A DNA stretch of 64,000 bases from Pseudomonas sp. P8_229 (GCF_034008635.1 NZ_CP125378.1:3221501-3285500), one strand, 5' to 3'. Numbered from the stretch's first letter, positions 18,054 through 27,256 are shown. Numbers and translations: made by a program. The notes: a model not told the origin generated them from the letters alone.

Positions 18054-20054
18054 ATGAGTGCATCGTCCACCCCCGCCAGCGGTCTGGTACGCATGAATCC
18101 GCCGGTGTTCTATTTCGCCGCGACGGTCATTCTGCTGTTTGGTCTCGTTGTCATCGCCATGCCGGAGCAGGCTGGAGCCTGGTTGCTGGCTGCGCAAAAC
18201 TGGGCGGCCAACACGGTCGGCTGGTACTACATGCTCGCGATGACGCTGTATCTGGTCTTCGTGGTGGTCACCGCGTTATCGGGCTACGGCAAGATAAAAC
18301 TCGGTGCCGACCACGACGAACCCGAATTCAGTTACCTGTCCTGGGCCGGCATGCTGTTCGCCGCCGGGATCAGCATCACCCTGTTTTTCTTCTGCGTGTC
18401 CGAGCCGCTGACGCATCTGGCCCAACCGCCACAGGGCGAAGCCGGTACCGCCGATGCGGCGCGCCAGGCGATGCAGATCCTGTTTCTGCACTGGGGCCTG
18501 CACGGCTGGGGCGTGTTCGCCTTCGTCGGCATGGCCCTGGCGTACTTCGCCTACCGGCATAACCTGCCGCTGGCCCTGCGTTCGGCGCTGTATCCGCTGA
18601 TCGGCAAACGCATCAACGGCCCCATCGGCTATGCGGTGGATGGCTTCGGCATCATCGCCACGGTGTTCGGTCTGGGCGCCGACATGGGTTTCGGTGTGCT
18701 GCACCTCAACTCCGGCCTGGATTACCTGTTCGGCATCGCCCACACCCAGTGGATTCAGGTCGGTCTGATCACGCTGATGATGGGCGCGGCGATTATTGTC
18801 GCCGTCTCCGGCGTCGACAAAGGCGTGCGGGTGATGTCCGACATCAACATGCTGCTGGCCTGTGCGCTGCTGCTGTTCGTGTTGTTCGCCGGCCCCACCC
18901 AGCACCTGCTCAACACCTTGATCCAGAACCTCGGCGACTACCTCGGCGCCTTGCCGATGAAGAGTTTCGACCTCTACGCCTATGATAAGCCAAGCGACTG
19001 GCTCGGCGGTTGGACGGTGTTCTACTGGGCCTGGTGGATCGCATGGTCGCCGTTCGTGGGTCTGTTCATCGCGCGGATTTCCCGTGGCCGCACCATCCGT
19101 GAATTCGTCTTCGGCGTGTTGCTGATTCCGCTCGGTTTCACCCTGGCGTGGATGTCGATCTTCGGTAACAGCGCCATCGATCAGGTGCTCAACCACGGCA
19201 TGTCGGCGCTGGGCATGTCGGCCCTCGACAATCCGTCGATGAGCCTTTACCTGCTGCTGGAAACCTACCCATGGAGCAAGACCGTCATCGCCGTGACGGT
19301 GTTCATCAGCTTCGTGTTCTTCGTCACCTCGGCCGACTCCGGCACCGTGGTGCTCTCGACCCTCTCAGCCAAGGGCGGCAATCCGGACGAAGACGGGCCG
19401 AAATGGCTGCGGGTGTTCTGGGGTGCGATGACTGCGCTGGTGACCAGCGCGTTGCTGTTCTCCGGCAGTATCGATGCGCTGAAGTCGGCGGTGGTGCTGA
19501 CCTCGTTGCCGTTCTCGATGATCCTGTTGCTGATGATGTGGGGCCTGCACAAGGCGTTCTATCTGGAGTCGCAGAAACAGATCGCGCAACTGCATTCGCT
19601 GGCCCCGGTGTCCGGTTCACGTCGTGGCAAGGGTGGCTGGCGTCAGCGCCTGAGCCAGGCCGTGCACTTCCCGTCACGCGACGAGGTGTACCGCTTCATG
19701 GACACCACGGTGCGTCCGGCGATCGAAGAAGTGACGGCGGTATTCGTCGAAAAGGGCCTGAACGTGGTCACCCAGCCAGACCCGGCGCATGACAGCGTCA
19801 GTCTGGAAATCGGCCATGGCGAGTTGCATCCGTTCATCTATCAGGTGCAGATGCGCGGCTACTTCACGCCGTCGTTTGCGCGCGGTGGCATGGGTTCCAA
19901 GCAACTCAACAACCGCCGCTACTACCGTGCCGAAGTGCACTTGAGCGAGGGCAGTCAGGACTACGATCTGGTGGGTTACACCAAGGAACAGATCATCAAC
20001 GACATCCTCGACCAGTACGAACGCCACATGCAGTTTCTGCATCTGGTGCGTTGA
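18054..20054 (+). CDS. betT: BCCT-family choline/betaine transporter BetT
   Basis: Secondary transporter of the betaine-choline-carnitine family, 666 residues, with 12 expected TM helices. The Trp-rich signature WTVFYWAWWIAWSPFVGLF (about residues 322-340) is followed by the FIARISRGRTIREF segment. A C-terminal cytoplasmic extension of about 150 residues matches the BetT subgroup, where it senses osmolarity. A BetI-like palindrome upstream supports choline as substrate. Imported choline becomes glycine betaine, an osmoprotectant and carbon/nitrogen source. Transcribed alone. Confidence 0.93.
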   Translation: MSASSTPASGLVRMNPPVFYFAATVILLFGLVVIAMPEQAGAWLLAAQNWAANTVGWYYMLAMTLYLVFVVVTALSGYGKIKLGADHDEPEFSYLSWAGMLFAAGISITLFFFCVSEPLTHLAQPPQGEAGTADAARQAMQILFLHWGLHGWGVFAFVGMALAYFAYRHNLPLALRSALYPLIGKRINGPIGYAVDGFGIIATVFGLGADMGFGVLHLNSGLDYLFGIAHTQWIQVGLITLMMGAAIIVAVSGVDKGVRVMSDINMLLACALLLFVLFAGPTQHLLNTLIQNLGDYLGALPMKSFDLYAYDKPSDWLGGWTVFYWAWWIAWSPFVGLFIARISRGRTIREFVFGVLLIPLGFTLAWMSIFGNSAIDQVLNHGMSALGMSALDNPSMSLYLLLETYPWSKTVIAVTVFISFVFFVTSADSGTVVLSTLSAKGGNPDEDGPKWLRVFWGAMTALVTSALLFSGSIDALKSAVVLTSLPFSMILLLMMWGLHKAFYLESQKQIAQLHSLAPVSGSRRGKGGWRQRLSQAVHFPSRDEVYRFMDTTVRPAIEEVTAVFVEKGLNVVTQPDPAHDSVSLEIGHGELHPFIYQVQMRGYFTPSFARGGMGSKQLNNRRYYRAEVHLSEGSQDYDLVGYTKEQIINDILDQYERHMQFLHLVR

Positions 20055-20078
20055 TCGTGAACTGAGCGTCGGGACGTT

Positions 20079-20339
20079 CTACGACTCGGCGCTCAGTACC
20101 ATGAACAACACCATCGCCGCCATCGGCACCCCGAACACCGCACTGCCCACCGCAATTTCCGACCCCAGCGGCTGCCCGGCATGCACCACGCCCACCGCGC
20201 CATTGATCACCGTCAACGCCAGCCACAGCGCGGCGAAGCTGTAGGCCAAAGTCTGCCGACTGAAGCCGATTCGCTCGCCGATGTAGAGCATCAGGGCGAG
20301 CAGGACCAGGCCGAAGAAGATGATGATTGCGGTGTGCAT
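20079..20339 (-). CDS. Small integral membrane protein of unknown function
   Basis: 86 residues with three hydrophobic segments (about 3-19, 29-46, 61-82), and little outside the membrane. The ATG at 20339 begins directly with the first TM (MHTAIIIFFGLVLLALML), so the longer in-frame reading is not needed. Convergent with betT, the stops being only 25 nt apart. No function can be inferred. Confidence 0.7.
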   Translation of the reverse strand: MHTAIIIFFGLVLLALMLYIGERIGFSRQTLAYSFAALWLALTVINGAVGVVHAGQPLGSEIAVGSAVFGVPMAAMVLFMVLSAES

Positions 20340-20379
20340 GGCGGATTCTGCCTGCTGGATATCTGTCGACGGGTCTGAC

Positions 20380-20405
20380 GCCTTCGCGGGCAAGCCCGCG
20401 ATGGG
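20380..20405. repeat. Single REP-like hairpin
   Basis: CCTTCGCGGGCAAGCCCGCG folds as CGCGGGC-AA-GCCCGCG. It is a lone half of the REP family, without an inverted partner nearby. Confidence 0.6.
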
Positions 20406-20589
20406 GCCACCTCGGTGTCTCCTTGAGCATAGTCAATTCATCCCGCCGTTGGTCCTCAGCGCAGGCGTGTTTTCTTTGATCGACTAATATTTATCCAAGT
20501 GTGTATGGTGTGTATCACGATGCATGCTTAAGCCCGATATTGGAAACGAAAGTCCTTTAATGGACATGTCAGAGGAAGGATTCACTTAC

Positions 20590-20991
20590 ATGAAATTCCC
20601 GGTCGTTCTGCACAAGGATGCCGACTCAGACTACGGAGTGATCGTCCCGGATGTACCGGGCTGCTTCTCCGCAGGCGCAACGGTAGCCGAAGCTTTTGAA
20701 AACACTCAGGAAGCGCTGGCCTTGCACTATGAAGGGCTGGTTGCAGATGGCGCACCGTTGCCTCGAGTTCAGGACATCGATGCCCATCTCGACAACCCGG
20801 ATTACGCGGGCGGAATCTGGGGTGTGGTGGACTTTGATATCACTCCCTATTTCGGCAAGTCGGTGCGCTTCAATGCCACACTGCCAGAGCAACTGCTGGA
20901 GCGTATTGATCAGACTGTCCGACGTGATCAGCGCTACCGTTCCCGCTCCGGGTTTCTGGCGGCTGCTGCGTTGCGTGAATTGTCAGCATAA
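20590..20991 (+). CDS. hicB: HicB-family antitoxin-like protein, no hicA partner
   Basis: 133 residues. The N-terminal HicB domain starts KFPVVLHKDADSDYGVIVPDVPGCFSAG, with EALALHYEGL after it. The C-terminus is a ribbon-helix-helix/HTH-like DNA-binding tail (VRFNATLPEQLLERIDQ...SRSGFLAAAALREL). The ATG at 20590 is the family start; two in-frame ATGs lie further upstream. HicB normally neutralises the HicA mRNA interferase encoded next to it. No 50-80 codon HicA-like reading frame exists in the 250 nt upstream or 100 nt downstream, so this appears to be a solitary copy that may act as a regulator. Confidence 0.88.
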   Translation: MKFPVVLHKDADSDYGVIVPDVPGCFSAGATVAEAFENTQEALALHYEGLVADGAPLPRVQDIDAHLDNPDYAGGIWGVVDFDITPYFGKSVRFNATLPEQLLERIDQTVRRDQRYRSRSGFLAAAALRELSA

Positions 20992-21000
20992 AGAAGCTTG

Positions 21001-21078
21001 TGTAGAAGCAGGCTGCGAATTTTGGCTTTGTTTTTCAGAAACCAGATCAAAAGCTCGCAGCCTGCGACAGCTCCTACA
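21001..21078. repeat. Inverted repeat (GCAGGCTGCGA family)
   Basis: Arms GCAGGCTGCGA (21008-21018) and TCGCAGCCTGC (21055-21065), with outer TGTAG and CTACA ends. This is a different repeat class from the REP pairs. It separates hicB from the LacI regulator stop. Confidence 0.75.
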
Positions 21079-21090
21079 GAGATTTGTGGA

Positions 21091-22131
21091 TCAGGTGCTT
21101 TCACGTTCGATGACTGTGCATTGCAACAGATTCAGGCGTTGCACATCATCTTCGACGGGCAACACCCCGAGGCTTTCCAGCACTCGCGTTGCCGCCAGTA
21201 CGCCAATCTCCAGCGCCGGTGGTTTGATCGTGCTCAGGCTCGGCAGAAGCATCTCGGCGAAAGGGTAATCGCCGAAGCCGAGGACGGCGCAGTCTTCGGG
21301 GATTTTCAGGCCGGCACGCTGCCCCGCGAGCAGGCCCCCGGCGGCGAGGTTGTCGTTGGCGAAGATGATCGCGTCGGGGCGTGGTGAGGCATTCATCAAC
21401 GCCTCCATGGCCTGTTTACCCGCCTCGAACGGCGCACGGTCGGCATCCGGGGCAAACACCCAAGGCGTCAATCCCGACTCAAGCATCGCCGCGGCATAAC
21501 CATCGCGCCGCTCCAGCGCACTGAAGTCGCCCGGCGCGCTGTTCTGCACGAACGCGATGTGTCGATAACCTTTGCCGTGCAGATACCGCGCAGCGCTGAC
21601 GCCGACTTCGACGTGGGAAAAACCGATCTGCATCGGCTCGCGTTCCGGCTGGTAATCCCAGGTCTCGATCACCGGAATGTCCGCCTCGGCGATCATCTTT
21701 TCGGTTCCCGCGCTGTGGAAGTGACTGGTCAGCACCAGCGCTGCCGGCGACCAGCCGAGAAACGCCCGCACGGCGTTTTCTTCCTGTTCGGTGCTGAAGT
21801 AACTCGATGCCAGCAACAGCTGATAACCGTGACGGCTGAGGGTGTCACTGAAGCCTTGAATGGTGTTGGCAAAGATCGGCCCGGAGATGTTCGGGATCAC
21901 CATGCCGACGATTTTCCCACGCGCCGAAGCCAGGCCGCCGGCCACCAGATTCGGCACGTAACCCAACTCGGCCACCACGGCAGCAATTCGCTCGCGCCGT
22001 TCAGGTGAAACCTGTTCCGGCTGATTGAAATAACGCGAGACAGTGATCGCTGACACACCGGCTTGGCGCGCCACCGCATTCAGCGTCACGCGTCCGGCTC
22101 CACGGCGTTTGCGCGGCTTTTGATCGTTCAA
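21091..22131 (-). CDS. LacI-family transcriptional regulator
   Basis: 346 residues: a HTH (VTLNAVARQAGVSAITVSRYF, about residues 15-35), the hinge LASARGKIVGMVIPN, and a periplasmic-binding-like effector domain with GFGDYPFAEMLLPSLSTIKPP near the C-terminus, closest in look to GntR-type LacI members. The start is TTG with AAGGA 7 nt upstream at 22139-22143, and no ATG is available before the HTH. Divergent from the TonB receptor, with a LacI-type operator between them, so it probably controls the receptor module. The effector may be the transported compound. Confidence 0.88.
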   Translation of the reverse strand: MNDQKPRKRRGAGRVTLNAVARQAGVSAITVSRYFNQPEQVSPERRERIAAVVAELGYVPNLVAGGLASARGKIVGMVIPNISGPIFANTIQGFSDTLSRHGYQLLLASSYFSTEQEENAVRAFLGWSPAALVLTSHFHSAGTEKMIAEADIPVIETWDYQPEREPMQIGFSHVEVGVSAARYLHGKGYRHIAFVQNSAPGDFSALERRDGYAAAMLESGLTPWVFAPDADRAPFEAGKQAMEALMNASPRPDAIIFANDNLAAGGLLAGQRAGLKIPEDCAVLGFGDYPFAEMLLPSLSTIKPPALEIGVLAATRVLESLGVLPVEDDVQRLNLLQCTVIEREST

Positions 22132-22138
22132 GGCTCAA

Positions 22139-22143
22139 TCCTT
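22139..22143 (-). promoter_or_regulatory. Ribosome binding site fixing the TTG start of the LacI gene
   Basis: AAGGA on the minus strand lies 7 nt before TTG at 22131. No other in-frame start with a site precedes the HTH. Confidence 0.6.
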
Positions 22144-22218
22144 TGTAAAAACCAAATCGCATATAAAAGTAATTTTTCAGTATTGGACGCTCTATGCAGA
22201 GCTTGCCAATACTGTCGA

Positions 22219-22232
22219 TGGTAGCGCTAACA
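22219..22232. promoter_or_regulatory. LacI-type operator
   Basis: TGGTAGCGCTAACA is a 14-bp near-palindrome around AGCGCT with one mismatched pair, the form typical of LacI/GntR-family operators. It lies between the divergent LacI gene and the TonB receptor, about 105 nt before the preferred receptor start, where repression of the receptor would be expected. Confidence 0.6.
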
Positions 22233-22337
22233 AAGCGCGCTGTCTGCTACTCGCTCGAGCGAATGCCCAAGACACCGATACAGGCGCTGTCGTCGCAGAA
22301 CGGCAGCGGTTCAGGGGCATTTTCGAGCGGGCACACC

Positions 22338-24563
22338 ATGCACAACATTCCTGGGGCGACACACAAACTGGCGCAATCGATTCGCGCTGCGGGCTGGCTG
22401 TTTACCGGGCTGGCAGCGTTGCCGCTGGCCGATGCTTTTGCGGCTGACAGCACGGATCAAGAGCCGACCCTCAAATCCGTCACGGTGACCGCCACCCGCC
22501 GCGAAGAGTCGCTGCAAAAGGTCCCGGTGGCGGTCTCGGTGATCGATGGCGAACAGCTGGAAAGAGATAATCGCAACGGCGTGGCGAGCATCGTCCAGCA
22601 GGTACCGTCGCTGAACTTTCGTACCGGGGCATCGAACAAGGACACCTCGTTATTCGTGCGTGGCGTCGGTACTATTTCCACCTCGCCCGGCGTCGAACCG
22701 ACCGTGGCCACGGTGATCGACGGCGTGGTGTATGCGCGGCCCGGCCAGTCCACGCTTGATCTGCTCGATCTGGAGCGCGTCGAAGTCTTGCGCGGCCCGC
22801 AGGGCACGTTGTTCGGCAAGAACGCCTCGGCCGGCGTGCTAAATATCACCAGCAAGGCGCCGACTGCCGAGACCCACGGCTACATCGATCAGTCGTACTA
22901 CAGCGGCAACGAAAGCCGCACCCGTTTCGGCATTGGCGGCAGTCTGATTCCGGACACCTTGAAGGGCTCGATCAGCACGCTGTTCGGCAGCTACGACGGT
23001 AACGTCGATAACCAACACAATGGCCAAGAGGTCAACGGTTACAACCATCGCGGCGTGCGCGGCAAACTGGAATTCACGCCGAACGACGACGTCACCTTCA
23101 CCCTGATCGCCGACTACATGCAGTCCCACGACGACGCCCCCAACGGCGTGGTCAGTAAATCCCTGACCCCGGCCTTCGCCAACGCGCTGAGCCCAGTCAA
23201 TGCGACCAGCCACAATCGCGATATCAACACCGATACTCGCACCCACGTCGAAGACACCAACAAGGGCTTGTCCGGCCAGCTCGACTGGCAACTCGGCGAT
23301 TACACCCTGACTTCGATTACCGCATGGCGCGGCTGGGACAACACCCAATACCAGGACGGCGACCGTCTCGGCACAGTAACAGCGGCGTTTCCCGGCACGG
23401 CGGACAAGGGCGATCTGGCCTTCGATCAATACTCGCAAGAGCTGCGTCTGGCCTCACCGAAAGGCGAGTTCCTCGAATACGTCGGCGGCCTGTTCTACAT
23501 GCATGGCAAGGACGACGAGACTTATCAGCGCACGCTGACGACCACCGCGCGCACCGACCGCGGTATCGCTGATTACAGCACCACCAGCGACAGCTACGCA
23601 GCGTTTGGCGAGAGCACGCTGAACTTCACTTCGAACTTTCGCGGCATCGCCGGCCTGCGCTACACCCACGATGATCTGGAATACGATCACCGCCGCGTCT
23701 CCACTTCGGCGACCACGGTCAGCGGCATTCAGCCGGCTACCAGCAGTTCCGGTTCAGTGGACGAGGATGGCTGGTCCGGCCGCCTCGGTGTGCAATACGA
23801 CCTGAGCGATGCGGTCACCACTTATCTGACCTACTCACGCGGCTACAAAGGCCCGGCCTACAACGTGTTTTTCAATATGCAGCCGCGCGACACCGAGGCG
23901 CTGAAACCCGAGACGTCAAACACTTGGGAGGCCGGTATCAAAGCGACGAACTGGAATAATCGCCTGACCACCAACCTGGCGATTTTCCACAGCGACTACG
24001 ACAACTATCAGGCCAACTTCTTCGACACTGTCGCCGGGCAGGTGGTGACGCGTCTGATCAACGCCGGCAGCGTCAGCACTGAAGGCGTCGAACTCGACTA
24101 TGCCTTGCAGGCCACCCAGCAATTGAAGTTCTCCGGAGCGCTGGCCTACACCCGCGCACGCATCGATGAGTTCGCTTGCCCGGCGGGCGCGGCGGCGTCG
24201 TGCAACGTCAACGGCAAACCGCTGCCGTTCAGTCCGGACTGGAAAAGCTACGTGCGTGCCGACTATACGATCCCGCTGGATAACGGCCTGGATATCGAAC
24301 TTGGCACCGACTACAGCTGGCAAAGCGAAGTGCAGTACGACATCAGCCAGAACGCCGACACCAAGCAGGGCGCCTACGGGATCTGGAATGCCAGCGTGGC
24401 GCTCGCCGATTACAGCAACGGCTGGCGCGTCGCATTGCTCGGCAAGAATCTCGCCGACAAGTCTTACTCACCCCTGCTCGCGAGCGGCGGCAACTACATC
24501 TATCGCGCCGTGCCACGGGATGACGAGCGTTACTTCGGCGTGCAACTGCGCAAGGATTTCTGA
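22338..24563 (+). CDS. TonB-dependent outer-membrane receptor
   Basis: About 741 residues. The signal peptide ends near ADAFAADS, a TonB-box-like segment and plug follow (LKSVTVTATRREESLQKVPV, DLLDLERVEVLRGPQGTLFG), then a beta-barrel that ends in the expected aromatic residue (VQLRKDF). The ATG at 22338 starts the signal peptide and places the LacI operator upstream; the earlier in-frame ATG at 22194 would put the operator inside the gene. It is followed after 1 nt by an FMN monooxygenase gene, so the two are one operon. The pairing resembles sulfate-ester or sulfonate receptors such as SftP rather than siderophore receptors. The ligand is unknown. Confidence 0.9.
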   Translation: MHNIPGATHKLAQSIRAAGWLFTGLAALPLADAFAADSTDQEPTLKSVTVTATRREESLQKVPVAVSVIDGEQLERDNRNGVASIVQQVPSLNFRTGASNKDTSLFVRGVGTISTSPGVEPTVATVIDGVVYARPGQSTLDLLDLERVEVLRGPQGTLFGKNASAGVLNITSKAPTAETHGYIDQSYYSGNESRTRFGIGGSLIPDTLKGSISTLFGSYDGNVDNQHNGQEVNGYNHRGVRGKLEFTPNDDVTFTLIADYMQSHDDAPNGVVSKSLTPAFANALSPVNATSHNRDINTDTRTHVEDTNKGLSGQLDWQLGDYTLTSITAWRGWDNTQYQDGDRLGTVTAAFPGTADKGDLAFDQYSQELRLASPKGEFLEYVGGLFYMHGKDDETYQRTLTTTARTDRGIADYSTTSDSYAAFGESTLNFTSNFRGIAGLRYTHDDLEYDHRRVSTSATTVSGIQPATSSSGSVDEDGWSGRLGVQYDLSDAVTTYLTYSRGYKGPAYNVFFNMQPRDTEALKPETSNTWEAGIKATNWNNRLTTNLAIFHSDYDNYQANFFDTVAGQVVTRLINAGSVSTEGVELDYALQATQQLKFSGALAYTRARIDEFACPAGAAASCNVNGKPLPFSPDWKSYVRADYTIPLDNGLDIELGTDYSWQSEVQYDISQNADTKQGAYGIWNASVALADYSNGWRVALLGKNLADKSYSPLLASGGNYIYRAVPRDDERYFGVQLRKDF

Positions 24564-24564
24564 G

Positions 24565-25884
24565 ATGAGCAGACAGTTGAAACTCGGCGCGTTCCTAATG
24601 GCCACCGGGCACCATGTTGCGGCGTGGCGTCATCCTGATGTGCCGGCCAATGCCGGGCTGGATTTCGCCCACTACAAACGGCTGGCGCAGATTGCCGAAG
24701 CGGCGAAGTTCGATGCGCTGTTCGTCGCCGACAGCGTGGCCGCGCCGACCCAGGACATCGCCAGTCGTATGGCGCGCTCCGATCACTTTGAACCGCTGAC
24801 GTTGCTCTCGGCGCTAAGCGCGGTCACCGAGCACATCGGCCTGATCGCCACGGCAACCACCAGTTACAACGAGCCCTATCACGTCGCCCGAAAATTCGCC
24901 TCTCTCGATCACCTGTCCGGCGGCCGTGCCGGTTGGAATCTGGTGACTTCGGATAACGCCGCCGAAGCGCTGAATTTCGGTCGTGATGAACACATCGGCC
25001 ACGCCGAACGTTACAGCCGAGCTCGCGAGTTTCATCAGGTAGTGACCGGGCTCTGGGACAGTTGGGGCGACGATGCTTTCCTGCGCGACAAGGCCAGCGG
25101 CGCGTATTACGACCCTTCGAAGCTTCACGTTCTGAATCATGTCGGTGAACATTTTCGGGTAAAGGGGCCGTTGAACATTGCGAGGTCGCCGCAAGGTCAG
25201 CCGGTGGTCGTGCAGGCCGGCTCGTCCGAGACCGGTCGTGAACTGGCAGCGCAGACCGCGGAAGTGGTGTTCACTGCGCAGACCTCATTGGCAGGTGCGC
25301 AGGCGTTTTACGCTGACCTCAAGGAACGCTTGCCCAAATACGGACGCAGCGCTGAGTCGCTGAAAATCATGCCCGGTGTTTTTGTCGTCGTCGGGCGGAC
25401 AGAGGAAGAAGCACAGGACAAATATGAAACGTTTCAGCAATTAGTCGAACCCGGAGTTGGTGTCGCGTTGCTTGGGCGTATGCTGGGCAACTTCGATTTG
25501 TCGAAGTACCCATTGGACGGGCCGCTACCGGAGTTGCCGTTGACCGACAGTGGCCAGCAAAGTCGGCAGAAATTGCTGACCGAACTGGCGGGGCAGGAGA
25601 ACCTGACGCTTGCAGGGTTGGGCCGCAAGATCGCCGGCGGCCGCGGGCATTACAGCGTAGTGGGCACGCCTGCGCAGATTGCCGACCGCTTGCAGGAGTG
25701 GTTCGAGCAGGGCGCGGCGGATGGCTTCAACGTGTTGGTGCCGCACCTGCCGGGCGGGCTCGAAGACTTCGCCAATGGCGTTGTCCCGGAACTGCAGCGG
25801 CGTGGGCTGTTCAGAACCGAGTATGAAGGCCGGACTTTGCGCGAGAACCTGGGCCTCGCCCGGCCTGTAAATCGCTTCGCATGA
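24565..25884 (+). CDS. FMN-dependent monooxygenase, NtaA/SnaA/DszA family
   Basis: 439-residue luciferase-like flavin monooxygenase with LKLGAFLMATGHHVAAWRHP at the start, HLSGGRAGWNLVTSDNAAEALNFG (about 110-133) and QPVVVQAGSSETGRELAA (about 212-230). It belongs to the same broad family as the gene at 7739 but to a different branch, closer to proteins paired with TonB receptors and sulfur transporters. One nucleotide separates it from the receptor stop. It should oxygenate the compound brought in by the receptor, releasing sulfite or opening the substrate, using FMNH2 made elsewhere. Confidence 0.9.
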   Translation: MSRQLKLGAFLMATGHHVAAWRHPDVPANAGLDFAHYKRLAQIAEAAKFDALFVADSVAAPTQDIASRMARSDHFEPLTLLSALSAVTEHIGLIATATTSYNEPYHVARKFASLDHLSGGRAGWNLVTSDNAAEALNFGRDEHIGHAERYSRAREFHQVVTGLWDSWGDDAFLRDKASGAYYDPSKLHVLNHVGEHFRVKGPLNIARSPQGQPVVVQAGSSETGRELAAQTAEVVFTAQTSLAGAQAFYADLKERLPKYGRSAESLKIMPGVFVVVGRTEEEAQDKYETFQQLVEPGVGVALLGRMLGNFDLSKYPLDGPLPELPLTDSGQQSRQKLLTELAGQENLTLAGLGRKIAGGRGHYSVVGTPAQIADRLQEWFEQGAADGFNVLVPHLPGGLEDFANGVVPELQRRGLFRTEYEGRTLRENLGLARPVNRFA

Positions 25885-25897
25885 TTGGTAGAGCTTT

Positions 25898-26031
25898 TGT
25901 GGTGAGGGGATTTATCCCCGACCGGCTGCGAAGCAGTCGTAAAACCAGCGAACTCGGTACACCTGATTCACCGAAGTTTCAGGTTTTGGGGCGGCTTCGC
26001 CACTCCTCGGGGATAAATCCCCTCGCCACAG
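25898..26031. repeat. Long inverted repeat (TGAGGGGATTTATCCCCG family)
   Basis: TGTGGTGAGGGGATTTATCC and its complement (ending at 26031) flank about 95 nt that includes a GACTGC-type inner hairpin. Same family as at 15457 and 58339. Confidence 0.8.
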
Positions 26032-26079
26032 AAGAGTGTTCGACTTCAGATGACGAAAAGACAGACAAGAGAGGATTCG

Positions 26080-27117
26080 ATGACTTACACCGCTGCCGAA
26101 AACCGCTACGACTCCATCCCTTACCGCCGCGTCGGCCGCAGTGGTCTGGTGTTACCCGCGCTGTCGCTGGGCCTGTGGCACAACTTTGGCGACAGCACGC
26201 CGATCGACACCCAGCGCGCCCTGCTGCGCACGGCGTTCGACCTGGGCATCAACCACTTCGATCTGGCCAACAACTACGGCCCTCCGTACGGCAGTGCCGA
26301 GATCAATTTCGGTCGCCTGCTGCGTGAAGACTTCAAGCAGTACCGCGATGAGCTGATCATCTCGAGCAAGGCCGGTTGGGACATGTGGCCCGGCCCCTAT
26401 GGCCAGGGTGGCGGTTCGCGTAAATACGTGCTGGCCAGCCTCGACCAGAGCCTGCAACGCCTGGGTCTGGACTATGTGGATATCTTCTATTCGCACCGCT
26501 TCGACCCGGACACCCCGCTGGAAGAAACCGCCAGCGCCCTCGCCACCGCCGTGCAACAAGGCAAGGCGTTGTACATCGGCATTTCGTCGTACTCCGGGGT
26601 GAAAACCCGCGAGATCGCTGCGCTGCTCAAAGAGTGGAAAGTACCGCTGCTGATTCATCAGCCGGCGTACAACCTGCTCAATCGCTGGGTGGAAAAAGAC
26701 CTGCTCGACACCACCGAAGAGCTCGGCACTGGCGTGATCGCCTTCACTCCGCTGGCCCAAGGTCTGCTGACCGACAAATACCTCAACGGTGTGCCGGCGG
26801 ATGCGCGGGTCAATCGTCCGGGCGGTGGTTCGCTGCAGGCTTCGCACTTGTCGGAGGCCAACATTGCGCACGTGCGCGCGTTGAATGAAATTGCCAAGCG
26901 TCGCGGCCAGAGCCTGGCGCAACTGGCATTGGCCTGGACCTTGCGTGATCCACGGGTGACCTCGGCGCTGATCGGCGCGAGCCGACCGGAGCAGATTATC
27001 GAGAACGTCGGGGCGTTGAAGAATCTGAGTTTCAGTGCCGAGGAATTGGCGGAAATCGACCGGTTTGCCCAGGAGGGCGGGATCAATCTTTGGGAGAAAC
27101 CTTCGACGGCGGAATAA
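26080..27117 (+). CDS. Aldo/keto reductase, YghZ (L-glyceraldehyde 3-phosphate reductase) type
   Basis: NAD(P)H-dependent reductase of 345 residues with a TIM barrel. The catalytic tetrad reads as Asp61 and Tyr66 (DLANNYG), Lys97 (SSKAG) and His139 (FYSHR). The insert WPGPYGQGGGSRKY marks the YghZ/MgrA subgroup, which reduces small aldehydes. GAGG lies 6-9 nt before the ATG at 26080. It lies 195 nt after the FMN monooxygenase gene, with a repeat between, so shared transcription is uncertain. A likely role is to reduce an aldehyde released by desulfonation. That is inference from position. Confidence 0.9.
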   Translation: MTYTAAENRYDSIPYRRVGRSGLVLPALSLGLWHNFGDSTPIDTQRALLRTAFDLGINHFDLANNYGPPYGSAEINFGRLLREDFKQYRDELIISSKAGWDMWPGPYGQGGGSRKYVLASLDQSLQRLGLDYVDIFYSHRFDPDTPLEETASALATAVQQGKALYIGISSYSGVKTREIAALLKEWKVPLLIHQPAYNLLNRWVEKDLLDTTEELGTGVIAFTPLAQGLLTDKYLNGVPADARVNRPGGGSLQASHLSEANIAHVRALNEIAKRRGQSLAQLALAWTLRDPRVTSALIGASRPEQIIENVGALKNLSFSAEELAEIDRFAQEGGINLWEKPSTAE

Positions 27118-27154
27118 GCGTTGCGCGCCGGATTACCCGGCGCCTGTACTGACG

Positions 27155-27223
27155 CCTTCGCGAGCAAGCCCGCTCTCACCTTTGGAACACACTCCCCTGT
27201 GGGGGCGAGCTTGCTCGCGAAGG
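27155..27223. repeat. REP inverted pair (TTCGCGAGCAAGCCCGCTC type)
   Basis: CCTTCGCGAGCAAGCCCGC and GCGAGCTTGCTCGCGAAGG flank about 25 nt between convergent genes. It belongs to the AAGC subfamily of the REP sequences. Confidence 0.85.
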
Positions 27224-27256
27224 GGCCTATAAAAACAACCTATAAATCAGGCTTTA

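Noticed and set aside
20340..20589. Search for hicA upstream of hicB
   Set aside because: No frame of suitable length or content exists; only a REP-like hairpin and the hicB leader.
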